Positions 1-12,028 of a stretch of 64,000 nucleotides of DNA are shown here, piece by piece; position 1 is the first letter of the stretch; each line of letters starts with the position of its first letter. This DNA comes from Erigeron canadensis (lineage: Eukaryota; Streptophyta; Magnoliopsida; Asterales; Asteraceae). The notes beneath the pieces are model-generated. The model had not been told where the DNA came from. It ran no database searches and worked only from the letters and a program-made list of their open reading frames with translations. The DNA is taken from assembly GCF_010389155.1 (NCBI RefSeq), contig NC_057769.1:28272735-28336734 (forward strand). Reading direction: 5' to 3'. Made by a program: the position numbers and the translations under genes.

Positions 1-31
1 TGATTGTTTCAAATGCTTTTGATATTTTCAG

Positions 32-3000
32 GAGACTAAAAGTAAGGAAAATGCAAAATTGCAATCAGCTATAGAAGAGATGGAAGTTCAATTTGAAGAA
101 ACTAAAGAACTGCTGGAGGCTGCAAAGAAAGAAATGGAGCAAGTTGTGGTTGCTGGTAATGAGAAAATAGAGACGCTTACTATTGACAATGAGAAACTCA
201 AGGTCAACTTTAAAAGTCTAGCATATCTCTCCATGCTTATTCTAAATTTGTTTACGTTTTGATCAGGCTTTGATGATCGTAGCTAGTTGTGGCAAAATGG
301 GTGGGTTGGTTCAGGTCAAGTAACATTTCAAAACTTGTCTGATTAGAACATGCAATTTAGAAATTGATCAGATTTCAAATGGGTATGTTGGGTCAGGCTA
401 ATTCTTTATCTCTGTAACTTTTTTCAGTGTTCTTGAACGACCATATATTGAACTCTATATGAAAATGGAAAAGGTTAAAATTGATTTATTAGCGACCTTA
501 CGGCTTATGTAACAAATTTATTATCTATTGAATAAAATTCATATGATTCTTTGTGTATCATGATTACCATCAAGAAATAGAAACACTGCAGTCATAAGTA
601 ATAAACAAGTTCAAACTGAAACAGCCACCAATTTGACCCTTTTTGTTCTTACATTGTATTTGACTTCGGCCCATTTCCTCCTGTTGGGAAATTTTTCATA
701 GCCCAAATTTTACTATACATTTACGAAAATTGGTCAACTGGCAACTGAGTTATTATAAATTTGGAAGGTCTAACTTTTATAATATGATTTATGTATTACA
801 TGGTTATGGACACTTGCAGGACGTGCTTAATTCACTCGAACAGGAAATTGGTGAAACACAAAACAAATATGAAGAGACAAGTAAATTGAGTGAAGAAAGG
901 TTGAAACAGGCTATGGATGGAGAATTGAGGATAATTGACTTAAAGCTTGAAATGCAAAGGTTGTATGATGATACATTGGCCATGCTTTCCATAATTTAGT
1001 TCAGTGAAAACTTTATTCTTTCACCATTGGAAGCCGAAGGAATGACTAAATTAATTGCACATATGCTTTTGTTGCTCTTTTTAGTCTTCAAGAAAAAATT
1101 GCTGACATGGAAGCTGAGGACCAGATTCTAAGACAAAAGGTACTGTCAGAACACTTAATGACACTCGAGGCTTATGTTTTGATACATTTTTTTTTACAAA
1201 AGTACTTTTCCATAAACATGAAGAAAAGTACCCAAGTATTTACAGATTAGTCCAAAGAACGGTCATTATAAGTTCTAACCTTTATGGTTTTTTAGATTGC
1301 TTTTTGTGCTAAAAGACAAACCTTTAATTTGCAGGAACGACAGAGTAGTTCGCCCTCAAAGAAGTTTGACAGCAACTTGACGCAATCTACTATAGGAAGG
1401 GAGCGTGTATGCATTTCTTAATGTGATATTTTATCATGTTCACTTTATTATTAGTATAATCAAAGCAATATATATTAGAAAAATCATGTGAACATACTTC
1501 TAATAAGCCAATTGCCATTTTAGTCTCAAGTTATTTCCTAATTTTATATCAAACTTGTTAATTCTTTCAGAGTCGAACATGACATCCTAATGATACATGG
1601 ATCATTATTATGGATATCCCTACCCACATACTATTATAATTCGCTAAAAAATATTACTGTTCTAGTAGTATGTTCACTATGACTTCTTCACCGTAATGAG
1701 GATTAATATGAGCTACTAAGGTAAATTAGAATGTGATTATATGAAGGGCCACATACAATTTTAGCATCTGGGAGTTTGATGGTAAAAGGACATCATCTAA
1801 TTGCATGTTTCTCTATATCTCTGGTATAGGAGCTGGTTGATACTCTTATGGAAGTTGCTACAGAAGATCTTGGGTTTTCTCAAGGGAAACCCATTGTAAC
1901 ATATGTAATATACAAAAGTCTTTTGCACAACAAAGCTTTTGAAGAAGAAATAACTACTATATTTGATCGTATTATCTACTTAATGGGTTCTGCGATAGAG
2001 GTCAGATATTTATTGCCACCTTTCGTGTTTTATGTCACCTTTTCAGTATTGCCTTGTCTTTATCTACCAGTTAATTTAATCTAATTGGACACTGAATGAA
2101 GTTTCATGTTTTCTGTATTCTGAATTTTGCAGAAAAAAGAAGACATTAAACATATGGCTTATTGGCTCTCTGTCACATCTACATTGCTGTTTTTAATTCA
2201 GAGGACTTTAAGTCCAAGTCCTCCCAAACCCCCGCCGCCTACATCGTTATTTGGAAGGATGACCCAAGTACTCTATGTTCCTAATTACAACATCATTGTC
2301 TGGAGGTGACAAGATGGGTGGGTCAGGCAGGTTGGGTAATTTTTGGGTTCAGGGTTAATCGGTCATAAATGGATCGAACTTGCCACCTCTACCATATTCC
2401 TATGTGTATCAATTATATATTGAAAAATTAGGGAGTAGCTTTCAATCTTAAACCTAAACGAGTTAAAACAGATGGAGTGACAAAAGGCTATGATTTATTG
2501 ATAGTATTATATCTTGTAGGGATTTCGATCAGCTTCCATCATAAGTATAGTGCAGCATGTGGAAGCCAAGTACCCAGCTGTGCTTTTTAAAAAGCAACTT
2601 GCTACTTATGTTGAAAAACTCTATGGATCTATTCGTAACAACCTGAAGAAGGATTTGTCTCAATTACTTTCCTCTTGTATCCAGGTACAATATGATCTTC
2701 ATTCAGTTGTTAATTGTTATCAACATATGTATTCACTAGTGAAGAACCCTTTAATCGGAGTCTACCATGGAAATTCATTTGATTTTTGTTACATTCTTTT
2801 GCTATAGCCTTGGACCTTAAAATTTTTTTCAAGTAGCAGGCATCATGCTGATACCATATTTTTTTAACAATTCAGGCACCAATAATATCTGATGGTAAAT
2901 CTTTTCCAGCTGAATACTGGGATAGCATCATTGAACGCTTAAATGACCTGCTGGAGACGTTAAAAGAATGCCAGGTAAGTGAATTGTTCCGCGTTCAATG

Positions 3001-5429
3001 TTTTCAATGAATAATCTCACATGCATTTGGAAAAAACACCTGAGGCGTAATTCTTTCAGGTACCATCAGTAATTATTCAAAAGATATTTTCCCAAGCTTT
3101 CTCTTCCATTAATGTGCAGCTTTTCAACAGGTAGCAATTCTGTTCTCAACTTCTCACAGCCTGAAAATTTGGGCAAGTCTAACTAGTTATCTTGTTAATT
3201 GACTTGAAAATTTCTTCTTGAAACCCCATAGCATATGCCAGTTCAAAGAGTGCTGTACATTCCCAAACGGGGAGTATGTGAAAGCGGGACTAGCTAAACT
3301 AGAGCTTTGGTGTTCTCAGGCCACAATAGAGGTACTCTCTTAGACGCCTTCGATAAATTGTTTTGGGCGGGTTAAGCTGGTCGAATTGAGTAATCCTTAG
3401 TATGGGTTCAAATGGGTCTTTTTGACCTGGAAACACTTTTTTTTTGTCTTTTCTTTTAAAACTTCTAATAAATTGTTGATGCATTAAAAGTTGACTAAGA
3501 TTACAAAAACAATTTCAGTCTGATAGTTCACTAAGTTTTTGAATAAAATAACTTTAGAGGTTTTATGCATCAAATTCTTTCATTTGACCCGTTTTCCTAT
3601 TAGTAAACTTTTCTTTGACCCATGTGAGATGAAAAGATCATTCAATCCATCCATCCAAACTAAATAGGTTGAAATTGTCACCTGTAATATGGATTTAAGT
3701 CAGAAGCGTAGGTCTAACTACTCACTGAATCAGTATGCAGACTCATCATCGGATGAACTTAACCATGTAAGGCAGGCAGTCGGATTTCTGGTATGTGATA
3801 CTATAAATTAGTTGTTATTTACTTTCTTCCAATTAATCGTTACATTTTTTTTTGTAAGTTATAAAATTGTCTATGCTTTGGCGAGTGATGACTATTGTTT
3901 CAGTTACTCATTCATCTTTCTTACCATGAAGTATATGCATCATAATTTTCATGACTGAACTCACATTTAGCTTTTGTTGGAAACATCTTGATGGGTTTTG
4001 GACATAAGTAACTTTTATATTTGGGTTCTTGCCCCTTCTTTACTTTTGTTCAGGTTATAGAAGAGAAGTCAAAATTATCGTATGATGAACTCACAATTAA
4101 ACTATGTCCTGTAAGTATCCCTGTTAATTTACTCACATCTTCGTAACATTAGCACCTTTGTCTAACTTAATCGATACAAATGGTTTCAGGATCTGAGTAG
4201 TCAACAACTTCACAAACTCTGTAGTTTGTATTTACAACACAGTGATGACAATCATAGTGTTTCCCCCGAAGTAAGGATAAACTATAACAGTTGGTTATTC
4301 ATTTTATTCTTAATTAACTAGTTTAGAGATGGCAAAATGGGCGGGTTCGGTAGGTCATATGATGGATCAAAATGGGTTCGATCTGTTTTTTCTTTTGACA
4401 TCAAAACAATTCGGGTCATGTAGTTATTGTTTTAATTATAAAAATTAAGTAACATCCAATTCCGTCTTCTACGGGTTATAAGTCCCAATACCATCAACGA
4501 TGATGTATGGGTGAGTTTGAGATGTAGACAAGCTTACCCCTACGTAAGGCAGAGAGGTCAAGTTCTACCTAAGGTAGAAAGGACCTCTGGTCTTGTAAGG
4601 AGTATGGATCGAACCCTTGGCCTCCCTTTCCTTGGTTTAGTGCTTTAATTATGATAAAGAAAAGAATATGCTATTATGATAATGGAATTGAGAACCCTTG
4701 TGTGGTCATACGTCTCCCATTGGGCAAGTTCTACCCTAGTCGAGACTTTGAGTTCGTGTGGTGGTGGGCTTGGAAATTGTGGATTGGTCGGCCAAAGGCT
4801 GGACACCATTATTACCAAAAATATTGTCCAAGTTTTTATAATAACATGAGTTAGGCGCCGGCAAGCTCGTTCAGATATTGGACGCAGTACATTGGAATCT
4901 TGAAGCACCAGCACGCTATAAGCATTACAAGTACACTTGAGTTGCTTTCATCTCGTTTGACCCGTTTCCCTTTTAGCTAAACTTCTAGGGATTAACCATA
5001 ACCTCGATTGACCCATACGTAAATGGGTTGATAAGGTGACCTCTAATATAGATGTTTCCCATCCGATTTTTGTTATTTTTCTCGGGTAATCTTTCTCACC
5101 CACTCATCTTTGTATAGGTTATTTCCAAGATTAAAGTTCTAATGTCACAAGACTCCACTGATTCTGATTCTGACTCGTATCTGCTGGATGCCAATTCTAG
5201 GTACTTTTACAAACAATGGAACAGAATAAACTTTCTGAAAATCGGAGGGGGAAAAAAACTTTCTGAAATTGAATACGCGTTGCTTATTTTTATTCTTCTT
5301 GTTCCTATGTGCAGCATGGCGTTCCCAGTTGATGAAATCAGTAAATCCCTCAACGAGAAAGATTTTTCAAGCATTAAACCTACCAATGAACTCCTTGAAA
5401 AGCCCGAGTTTCAGTTTTTACTGGAGTAA
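32..5429 (+). CDS. Class XI myosin heavy chain, C-terminal part (5' end outside window)
   Basis: Actin-based motor that moves organelles and vesicles. Only the tail is in the window; the motor head and IQ motifs lie upstream. Fifteen exons join in frame with GT-AG borders: 32-202, 820-959, 1085-1139, 1335-1406, 1830-2000, 2133-2267, 2520-2684, 2876-2974, 3060-3130, 3232-3331, 3734-3790, 4054-4110, 4190-4270, 5118-5200, 5315-5429, giving 523 residues. The first exons are Glu/Lys-rich coiled coil ([19 protein letters not shown]). The globular tail follows with family signatures: [40 protein letters not shown], the DIL block [34 protein letters not shown], and the usual end FQFLLE-stop. Oddities: a proline-rich stretch ([10 protein letters not shown]) just before SLFGRMTQ, and a Ser/Asp run ([12 protein letters not shown]) near the end. 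Introns carry dispersed repeats. Which myosin XI isoform this is cannot be decided from the tail alone. Confidence 0.93.
290..400. repeat. Dispersed 'GGCAAAATGGGTGGGT' intronic repeat
   Basis: A short repeat beginning ggcaaaatgggtgggt lies in the myosin intron after the first exon. Related openings occur near 2313, 4329 and 47415, each rich in gggt/acccat words. No target-site duplication was recognised, so the element class is open. Confidence 0.4.
3352..3510. repeat. Dispersed ~160 bp repeat, copy A (myosin intron)
   Basis: The stretch gataaattgttttgggcggg through gactaagattacaaaaa is repeated in the same orientation at 6399-6560, about 3 kb downstream. The match covers the full length with scattered substitutions and small indels, including the shared block atgggttcaaatgggtcttt. 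Copy A is inside a myosin intron and copy B is downstream of the gene. Confidence 0.7.
4500..4645 (-). repeat. SINE-like repeat with tRNA box B motif
   Basis: Read on the minus strand, this part of the large myosin intron contains GGGTTCGATCC, a good match to the internal RNA polymerase III box B (GGTTCRANNC). It is followed by a diverged stretch with repeated agaggtc/ggtagaaaggacc words. A clear box A and target-site duplications were not found, so this is a probable but incomplete call. Confidence 0.35.
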
Positions 5430-6398
5430 TGCTTCTGGGACCATTTTCATACCTTATATATTTTGGTCACTCCTTTGTGATCCTAGGACCGTGTTTTCGA
5501 CTCAAGAAACATATCTTGCACTATGCAAGACAAAAGTTCCTGACCTGGTCCAAATCAAACCAAGGAACCTTGGTGCACTTGTCATGAGAAAGTACCCATT
5601 CTTCTCTATTTTTCCCGAGCCAGAAATATACTGCAAACAACTTCTTTTAGTTAATAACTGCCTCCTTGTGTTCAAAGCAACCATCTACGTACATCCATAA
5701 CCTGACAAACCCACTCTAATTTCTTCGTACAATACATATCATGTTCTCCTTGATCAAGGTCTTTATAATCTTTAACAAGATCCCAGTTAATGATCCACAT
5801 ATCTTTTTCTGTTGGATGAAACATGACATCACCGGCTGCTGGTTTTATGAACCAAACTCAATACTGAACCCAATGAAATATAGCCGGTTTCATTTGATTA
5901 TGAAACGGTCCACAGAGCGAGACATATGCAATTGACCTTCCATATATACTACCGAGGGCTCTTCAAGAACACATATGCAATGGCGGTGATCAGGCAAATC
6001 TTTAAACCAGTAGTCATTGGAGAGCATTGATGGCAAGCTCGATCTCTCCTGCAAGAAATAAGATCAGTCAAGATATTTCCATCTGCTGATCAGTTATAAG
6101 TTGTATTTGTTACTTATTATTTTTCATTTTAAGGGCGGCTTTCATTCTATTCTTATTTAATTTCTGCTAAGAGCATGCATTTGGAGTGGCAGCTCCATTA
6201 CGGTATGATAAATTTGCCATAGTGCGATTACCGATCCATTGCCAGTGCATGTGATGACGCTGGTGCAATTAAGCTCACATTGCTTTATTTTTGTGTGCTA
6301 ATTGTTGATTTTATGCTGTTAAATATAAGTGTGATTCATTTCCAGTAAAATAGAGTATATTGTATGTGATGACAATGTGATGAGGACATCGCATTTGT

Positions 6399-6560
6399 GA
6401 TAAATTGTTCTGGGCGAATTAAGTTGGTCGAGTTGAGTAATTCTTAGCATGGGTTCAAATGGGTCTTTTTGACCCGGAAACGCTTGTTTTTTTCTTTCTT
6501 TCCTTTAAAACTTTTAATAAATTGTTAGATGCATCAAAAGTTGACCAAGACTACAAAAAT
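6399..6560. repeat. Dispersed ~160 bp repeat, copy B
   Basis: Same-strand partner of 3352-3510; it starts gataaattgttctgggcgaa and ends gaccaagactacaaaaa. See copy A. Confidence 0.7.
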
Positions 6561-6746
6561 TGAGTAATTCACTTTTGTTATTTAGTTAAAAGGGTTCTTG
6601 CATGCAGATCGACAGTTGCAGCCATTAATTTACTTAATTTGGTTAATTAGTTAAAATGAAATTCAACCCCTAGCTATGTTAACATGCATGATTAGTCATG
6701 TTAGAGTAATTTGAAGGAATCCCTCCTTATATTTACATAAAAATGA

Positions 6747-6885
6747 GTATAGCATAGGTATAAAACTAACATTCTAATTTTTTAACCTTTATTTTTGGAC
6801 GCTCACGTTTTTTATAGGTTAAAATATTAATATGTGAGAGACTCTTTACCCAAACTTAGGTATCTAATAGCCACATATACTCATC
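6747..6885. mobile_element. MITE-like element, 'ACCTAAGCTTAGGT' family (diverged copy)
   Basis: The right half reads ttaatatgtgagagactc, then acccaaacttaggtatctaatagcc. This matches the end sequence shared by the elements at 12434, 19548, 31465, 36859 and 58195. The left half carries the inverted partner ggtataaaactaacattctaat. It is the most diverged of the six copies. Confidence 0.4.
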
Positions 6886-7398
6886 CTCTCTCTATATATA
6901 TATATATCAGTACTAATATCCGTATGATATAGGACTTGTTTATATACATATTGTTAAATTGGTCTTACATAAAATAAATAATATTTAATCATAAGACATC
7001 ACATACATTTCGTCTTTCTAAGAGTAGTCTAAAAGCGAGAGATATTTTTCATAAAAATATTAGTTAAGATTCAATACTAAAAGACTTATATTTAAAAGCT
7101 AGGTTTTGTTAAACCTATTCTTTTAAGGCTGCGGTGTATAAATAATTATACATTATCATAAATTTTAAGATTAATTTTATTTTGACATGAAAGATACAAA
7201 TTTTTTATGCGTGCATTTAATATTTTTCATGCATCCATATATATATTTAAAATGAAAGATAACTGAAAACAATTTAATGCCTAGCTAGTTGACTCGTTCA
7301 CTATATCAGGATAACACAACATTGATTGTAGGAAAATCTTCTGGCCCCTAGAACTTCTGAGAACTTCTGATCGACATTTTAACTTTCCCTGATTTTGT

Positions 7399-7560
7399 GG
7401 TGCATGCGCTATATATATATATATATATTATACCGTATGTAAATCCTCAATTAATGGCCATGCATTCATCTTCATGCATGCATTGCAACGTACCCTTCTA
7501 TATATTCGTCTACAAAATCCATCCATTTTTCAAATTAACAATATCAATTAATTCAATAAA
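7399..7560 (+). promoter_or_regulatory. Probable core promoter and 5' UTR of SPH1
   Basis: A TATA-like CTATATATTC lies at 7498-7507, about 55 bases before the ATG, which would leave a short leader. Upstream at about 7459-7482 there are overlapping CATGCATG words, the RY element known from seed-expressed plant promoters. An AT dinucleotide run lies at about 7411-7430. Position fits a promoter; function is inferred. Confidence 0.35.
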
Positions 7561-8043
7561 ATGATCAACATGGCAAAACTACTGACCTTGTTGATCGCAT
7601 TTCTTTGTATCGTCGTAGCAACAACGGCTAAAGATTGTGGCGGATTCAAAAACAACGGTTGGTACATGAACGTGGTGAATGAGATGTTGAACGAACCCAA
7701 GATTCAGGTTCGTTGCGCATCAAAGGACGATGATCTCGGCATGAAAGCCCTTGGATGGAATGAAGGTCATCATTGGAAGTTTTGTGACACTCTTCTTGGT
7801 TTAAACGGTGCTACCGTATTTTGGTGCCATTTTTATTGGGGTAATAAAGAACAGCGTTTTGAGGTGTTTAACACGACTATGAGACATCAGTGTAATGAGG
7901 TCGGTAAGGACTATGAAAAACCGTATTGGAGATGCACTTGGATGATTCGCCATACTGGGTTTTGGTTTAGAGATAGGAGGAAGGGTTCCGACAAGCCGCG
8001 TGATTATAAATGGTATGACTGGAAGGTAGGCCGGATCGCCTAG
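7561..8043 (+). CDS. S-protein homologue (plant self-incompatibility S1 family), SPH1
   Basis: Single-exon gene for a 160-residue secreted protein of the Self-incomp_S1 family (Pfam PF05938), the family that includes the stigma S-determinant of poppy. Most homologues have no known function and act outside the cell. Residues 1-23 form a signal peptide (hydrophobic LLTLLIAFLCIVVATTA, cleavage likely before KDC). The mature part shows the family pattern: WYMNVVNEM, then IQVRCASKDDDLG, HHWKFCD, FWCHFYWGNKEQRFEVFN and the terminal block YDWKVGR. Six cysteines are present in the mature region (DCGG, VRCASK, KFCD, FWCHF, HQCNE, WRCTW). FNTT is a possible N-glycosylation site. The second ATG (codon 4) is an equally possible start. 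Closest in the window to the gene at 15302; both share a basic tail (RDRR) absent from the three minus-strand copies. Confidence 0.9.
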   Translation: MINMAKLLTLLIAFLCIVVATTAKDCGGFKNNGWYMNVVNEMLNEPKIQVRCASKDDDLGMKALGWNEGHHWKFCDTLLGLNGATVFWCHFYWGNKEQRFEVFNTTMRHQCNEVGKDYEKPYWRCTWMIRHTGFWFRDRRKGSDKPRDYKWYDWKVGRIA

Positions 8044-8848
8044 CTAGCTAGCTAGAATATATATATGTGTATATATATATATATAAATTCAAGACGTACG
8101 TACGTACCTACTGGCCGGCCGGTTTACGTACGTACATTATATTATATATATACACCAAAGTCCCGGCCGCCCATAAAAGTTATTCAATCTTTAATAAGTT
8201 ACTACTACTTTATAAATAAAAATAAAATAAATCATGTAATTTAGTATATTGATGCTTGTAAAAATAATGCAACGTTGTTTGCATTTGGACTTCTGTTACA
8301 TTTTCATCATCACACGTACGTAACTACGTACTAGCTTTGATGGGAAGTTGCAAGAAAGCTAGCTAGGTTTAATTAGTCAAGATTATTATTGTATAGTAGT
8401 TATATTGTCGTACGTCGATCATCGATGTATATATCTTGTATATGTAAGTTTATATTATATATGGAACTAATAATACCTTTTAATTATATGTACGTAGTAG
8501 CTAGCTAGCGGATTCATGAATAAATATCAACATGTATAGTTCACATTTTTTTTTTTTAGAATAATTTTAAAAGTTGTTGTCATAGCAACAAGAATCAATT
8601 CCGACAATGTAAAAGAATGGACCCTCAAAATAATTTCATTTCCTACACCGGGTGTAACAGTTATATTTAAAAAATACCAGTTTATTTTAATATATAAAGA
8701 CTACACATGTCAGAGAAGGTCTTATTAAATGAAGACGTATTCAATCATAATGCAAGAAACCCGAAAAGTATATTTTATGAAATAATTAACTTGGATACAT
8801 ATCTTTCCAACATAACTATGAGTATTATAATTATTTGTTAGTGATTAA
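8044..8848. other. SPH1 3' flank
   Basis: Directly after the stop are ctagctagctag, (ta)n and two acgtacgtac runs around a central ggccggccgg (about 8041-8140). Together these can fold into a hairpin. The rest is AT-rich with no recognisable gene. Confidence 0.5.
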
Positions 8849-8856
8849 TCTCTATC

Positions 8857-9067
8857 TCTATATTAAATAAAACAATTAAGATTGTGATTAAATCATCATT
8901 TTACCAAAATATTTTACATGGCAACTTCAAAATCATTTTTAAAAATTATATTTTTCTCAACTAAATAAATTTATGACATTATCATAACAATAAATTACAT
9001 TACTTAATTTACTATATTTTTTTAATCCTTATCATATTATTTAATAAGTATGTTTATACATATTTTT

Positions 9068-9098
<31 letters not shown>

Positions 9099-9268
9099 TT
9101 TATCAATGTGACAAAATTGATTAAATTAATTCATATTTCATCGTTTCATGTATATATTATGATTTTGTTATTTTTTTTCTTATCTTCATTGTTATGTCTA
9201 TATACACAATTGAACTCTAAATATATCTCTTTGATCTACCCAGGTATTACCCGGGTTTGATCAGCTAG
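8857..9268 (+). mobile_element. Non-autonomous Helitron-like element
   Basis: The 3' end shows the Helitron layout: a GC hairpin (acccaggtattacccgggt, 9238-9256) shortly before a terminal CTAG (9265-9268) followed by T. The left end is taken at tctatattaaataaaac; a TC start at 8849 is possible. No Rep/helicase coding sequence, so it would depend on a partner. Confidence 0.45.
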
Positions 9269-9846
9269 TATATAGAATAATTTGAATATAAATAATCTTT
9301 TTACATACAGTTACAGTATTAATGTATTACACATTACATACCCAAATAAAGAAACTTTTTCTATAACTTTCTTTATTCTTTTTATTAAAATTTAAAATAA
9401 TTAAAGTTTTTTATTCTCGATCCCAATGAAAATATATATCTCAAAATTAATATTTTGATAACCAATGACTTCTGCTTATGATAATGAAGATAATATTTTT
9501 TTTCTATTTCATTTTTATTTTTCTTTATTTTTAATAAAATTTACAAATATATTTAAAAAAAGTATATTATACCAAAATTGGAGCAGCTGAAATCGTTACG
9601 CCATACTAAATCCGTCCTTGGTGGTTCAACTATAATTCTTTCATTTCAAAGGCTTCAAAATGCATGCTAACCTTATAATTTAAGAGAGCGAGATCTTTGA
9701 AAATATGTATCCAAATATAATTCTCCATATCCTAGCTAAGAAGTTTTATAGTCTAACCTAAACATGTACTTAAGTTGGTCCAACATAAGACCACCCTTGT
9801 ATGTATGTGATCGAGGTGATGTATTCTTTACGTTTTCATATTCATA

Positions 9847-10980
9847 CTAGGTCTTTTACTCGTACGATGTGCGGTTGCTTAAAAGTATAGTTTAATTAAG
9901 TCGGCTAAAAGTTTAGAATGTCAACAATTATTAGTAATTTGTTTTTGCGTTTTATATACAGTGATAAAAACTCATCTAAATATTATGTGGCGGCATCATG
10001 TATTCATACGTTTAACTTTGTTTTTACGTTTTATATACACTGATAAAAACTCATCTAAATATTATGTGGTGGCATCATGTATTCATACGTTTAACTTGTA
10101 GTTTTTGATAATAATTTATCGGTTTAAAGAAAGTTTTCACAATGTTAAAACCCTTTAGATTTTATCATGTTAACTATAACATTTGTTACTTGAAATCATA
10201 TAAATTTTAACAAATCAATTGATATTCTGTTACGGTTGTGATTTTATTAACTAAATAAAATGGTGCTTGGTTTTAGTTAAAAAGAAGATTTGATATTTAA
10301 TATGCCCGGTAATTATTGTTAAAAAGAAATATGTCTAATAATCAAAAACTACCTTTTAAATATCTTTTTATCTTTGTCTAAAATTAATTGTCATTGAAGT
10401 TTACGATTTCTTTTATAATTTTATAAGATAAATAATTTTATTTAATTGTCAAAGAACTGATATGATGTACCTAATTGCTATTTGAATGACAAGTTAACTC
10501 AAGAAGATGATGTTCTTAAGCTAACATTAAAAATAACATCATAAATAAAGTAAAAAGCAATACAAAAAATTAAGTAACAATATTAAGAAAACATGGTTAT
10601 GGTCTTATGGATGTCTCCATCTTACTAAAACATGAGGAAAAAAAATCAAAATATACTATGCAAGACAGGAAAAAATTCTAAAATAACTTAGATAATATAA
10701 ACGAACCTTAGGATCGAAAACAAATTTTTTGTGTTTTGGAAAGTGAATCTTTTTGTAGGAAGAGAATTTTAAGAAATTTATTATGAATATATATTGTGAT
10801 TTGAAAGTGATCGAGTTTTACAATTGAAAACATATATTAGAGATATTTATTATTAAATAATATTGTAAAAAAATTATAAAGATGACACATAAGCTTTTAT
10901 TCCATGTGTCAATTTTAAAAAATAACTTTAAATTGAAGATGCCTTTAAAAAACTAAGATTCCTACTGTTTTAATATGTAT
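9847..10980 (-). mobile_element. Non-autonomous Helitron-like element
   Basis: On the minus strand the 3' end is CCGCACATCGTACGAG followed by AAAAGACCTAG, a hairpin-like stretch before terminal CTAG (9847-9850). The 5' side (about 10860-10980) resembles the opening of the element at 26459-27420: a TATTAAAAC-type start, then GCATCTTCAATTTAAA. No protein-coding potential. It contains an internal tandem duplication at 9941-10098. Confidence 0.45.
9941..10098. repeat. Tandem duplication, two 79 bp units
   Basis: Two adjacent copies (9941-10019 and 10020-10098) of a unit beginning gtttttgcgttttatataca and ending catacgtttaactt. They differ at only a few bases, for example gcgtt/acgtt and ggcgg/ggtgg, so the duplication is fairly recent. 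Confidence 0.85.
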
Positions 10981-10991
10981 ATATATATATA

Positions 10992-11302
10992 GGGGAAAGA
11001 TAATTTGAGACCAACTAAAAAAAGTCTAAAAAGGACCATTGATTTTCGTAAGTTACACACCATCATCATGATCTACTACGATATACAAGACTTTTTTATA
11101 AAAACACTAAGACTTTCCAGCGACGGACCCACAGAAAAATCATATGTAAGTTAACTTACACATGATTTTCTGGTGGGCCTGTCGCCGGAAAGTCTTAGTG
11201 TTTTACAAAAAAGTCTTGTATATCGTAGTAGATGATGATGGTGTACAAAAATCAATGGTCCTAGTTGGTCCTAAAATAAGAAGTGGTCTCAAAATATCTC
11301 AC

Positions 11303-11304
<2 letters not shown>
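10992..11304. mobile_element. Foldback MITE inserted in a TA microsatellite (family F1)
   Basis: Almost the whole ~313 bp is an inverted repeat. The left arm runs ggggaaagataatttgagac to tatgtaagttaac; the right arm returns as acacatgattttctggtggg to ggtctcaaaatatctcaccc. Terminal inverted repeats of about 20 bases are GGGGAAAGATAATTTGAGAC against GGGTGAGATATTTTGAGACC. Both ends abut TA runs, consistent with TA-rich target choice. The 84-codon frame across it is a by-product. Confidence 0.75.

Positions 11305-11374
<70 letters not shown>
11305..11374. repeat. (TA)n microsatellite
   Basis: About 70 bases of uninterrupted TA dinucleotide between foldback element F1 and the Helitron-like element at 11378. 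Confidence 0.9.
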
Positions 11375-11376
<2 letters not shown>

Positions 11377-11377
11377 A

Positions 11378-12013
11378 CTAGTTCTAATACTCGTACGATA
11401 TACGGTAGTTTTATAAGTATAAAAAAAATTTTCGAATATGTCTCATACATCATTCATTGGTATGAAATAAATTATGTTTAAAGTAAACTGCTGATCGAAA
11501 CTAGATTATAATAAAAACGGTAATGTTAAATATAATATATGTTTATTTAGAGTTTATATTTACTATAAATTTTTAGAATCGCATAAAAAATGTAACTTGT
11601 AAGCATAGTGGATAACGACAAATAGCTTTGTGATTTCATATCGTAAACTCAAAGTTTTTAAGTCTTCATGTTAATAACTTATTATAAGTAATATAAATAA
11701 TAAAAGTTGAATAATCGAGAAAAAAATGACAATTTATTAATGAGAAAACGATCAATTAAATAAGGTTGTTATGTCTTTTGTATTATTAATAAGCCAAGAG
11801 TCAGAGTTGAATTATAATTCTAATAAGGAAATTGAATGTGTTATTAATAAGTTAAGAGTCAGAGTTTAATTATAAGTCTAATAAGGAATTTGAATCTATT
11901 TATAATCAAAAAAGCATATTTAATGAAATAAACAAATTAAAAGGACATGTGTCGATCAAGGATTACGCCACATGTCGTTTTAAGAATATGTCAATACTGT
12001 TTTAGTTTATTGG
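11378..12013 (-). mobile_element. Non-autonomous Helitron-like element (same family as 21613-22188)
   Basis: On the minus strand it opens near ACCAATAAACTAAAACAG and ends with the hairpin ACCGTATATCGTACGAGT, then ATTAGAACTAG. The interior aligns with the plus-strand copy at 21613-22188: both carry a cgacacgtggcgtaatcc-like block after the start and a 'gtcgt..cccactat.cttacaagtt' block later. No coding capacity. Confidence 0.55.
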
Positions 12014-12028
12014 TATATATATATATAT

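Larger units (their letters stand above)
5430..7398. other. Myosin-SPH1 intergenic region
   Basis: The first few hundred bases are probably myosin 3' UTR. A 143-codon open frame at 5269-5700 overlaps the last myosin exon in another frame and has no recognisable motif, so I treat it as chance. The region holds repeat copy B (6399-6560) and a MITE-like segment (about 6747-6885). No other gene was seen. Confidence 0.6.

Noticed and set aside
5269..5700. 143-codon open frame over the end of the myosin gene
   Set aside because: It overlaps the last myosin exons in a different frame and continues into the 3' UTR; no motif or exon logic supports it.
9941..10098. CRISPR-like array
   Set aside because: Only two long adjacent units with no spacer; a simple tandem duplication in plant DNA.
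11162..11416. 84-codon frame rich in Tyr-Ile
   Set aside because: It is the translation of one arm of foldback element F1 running into a TA microsatellite.
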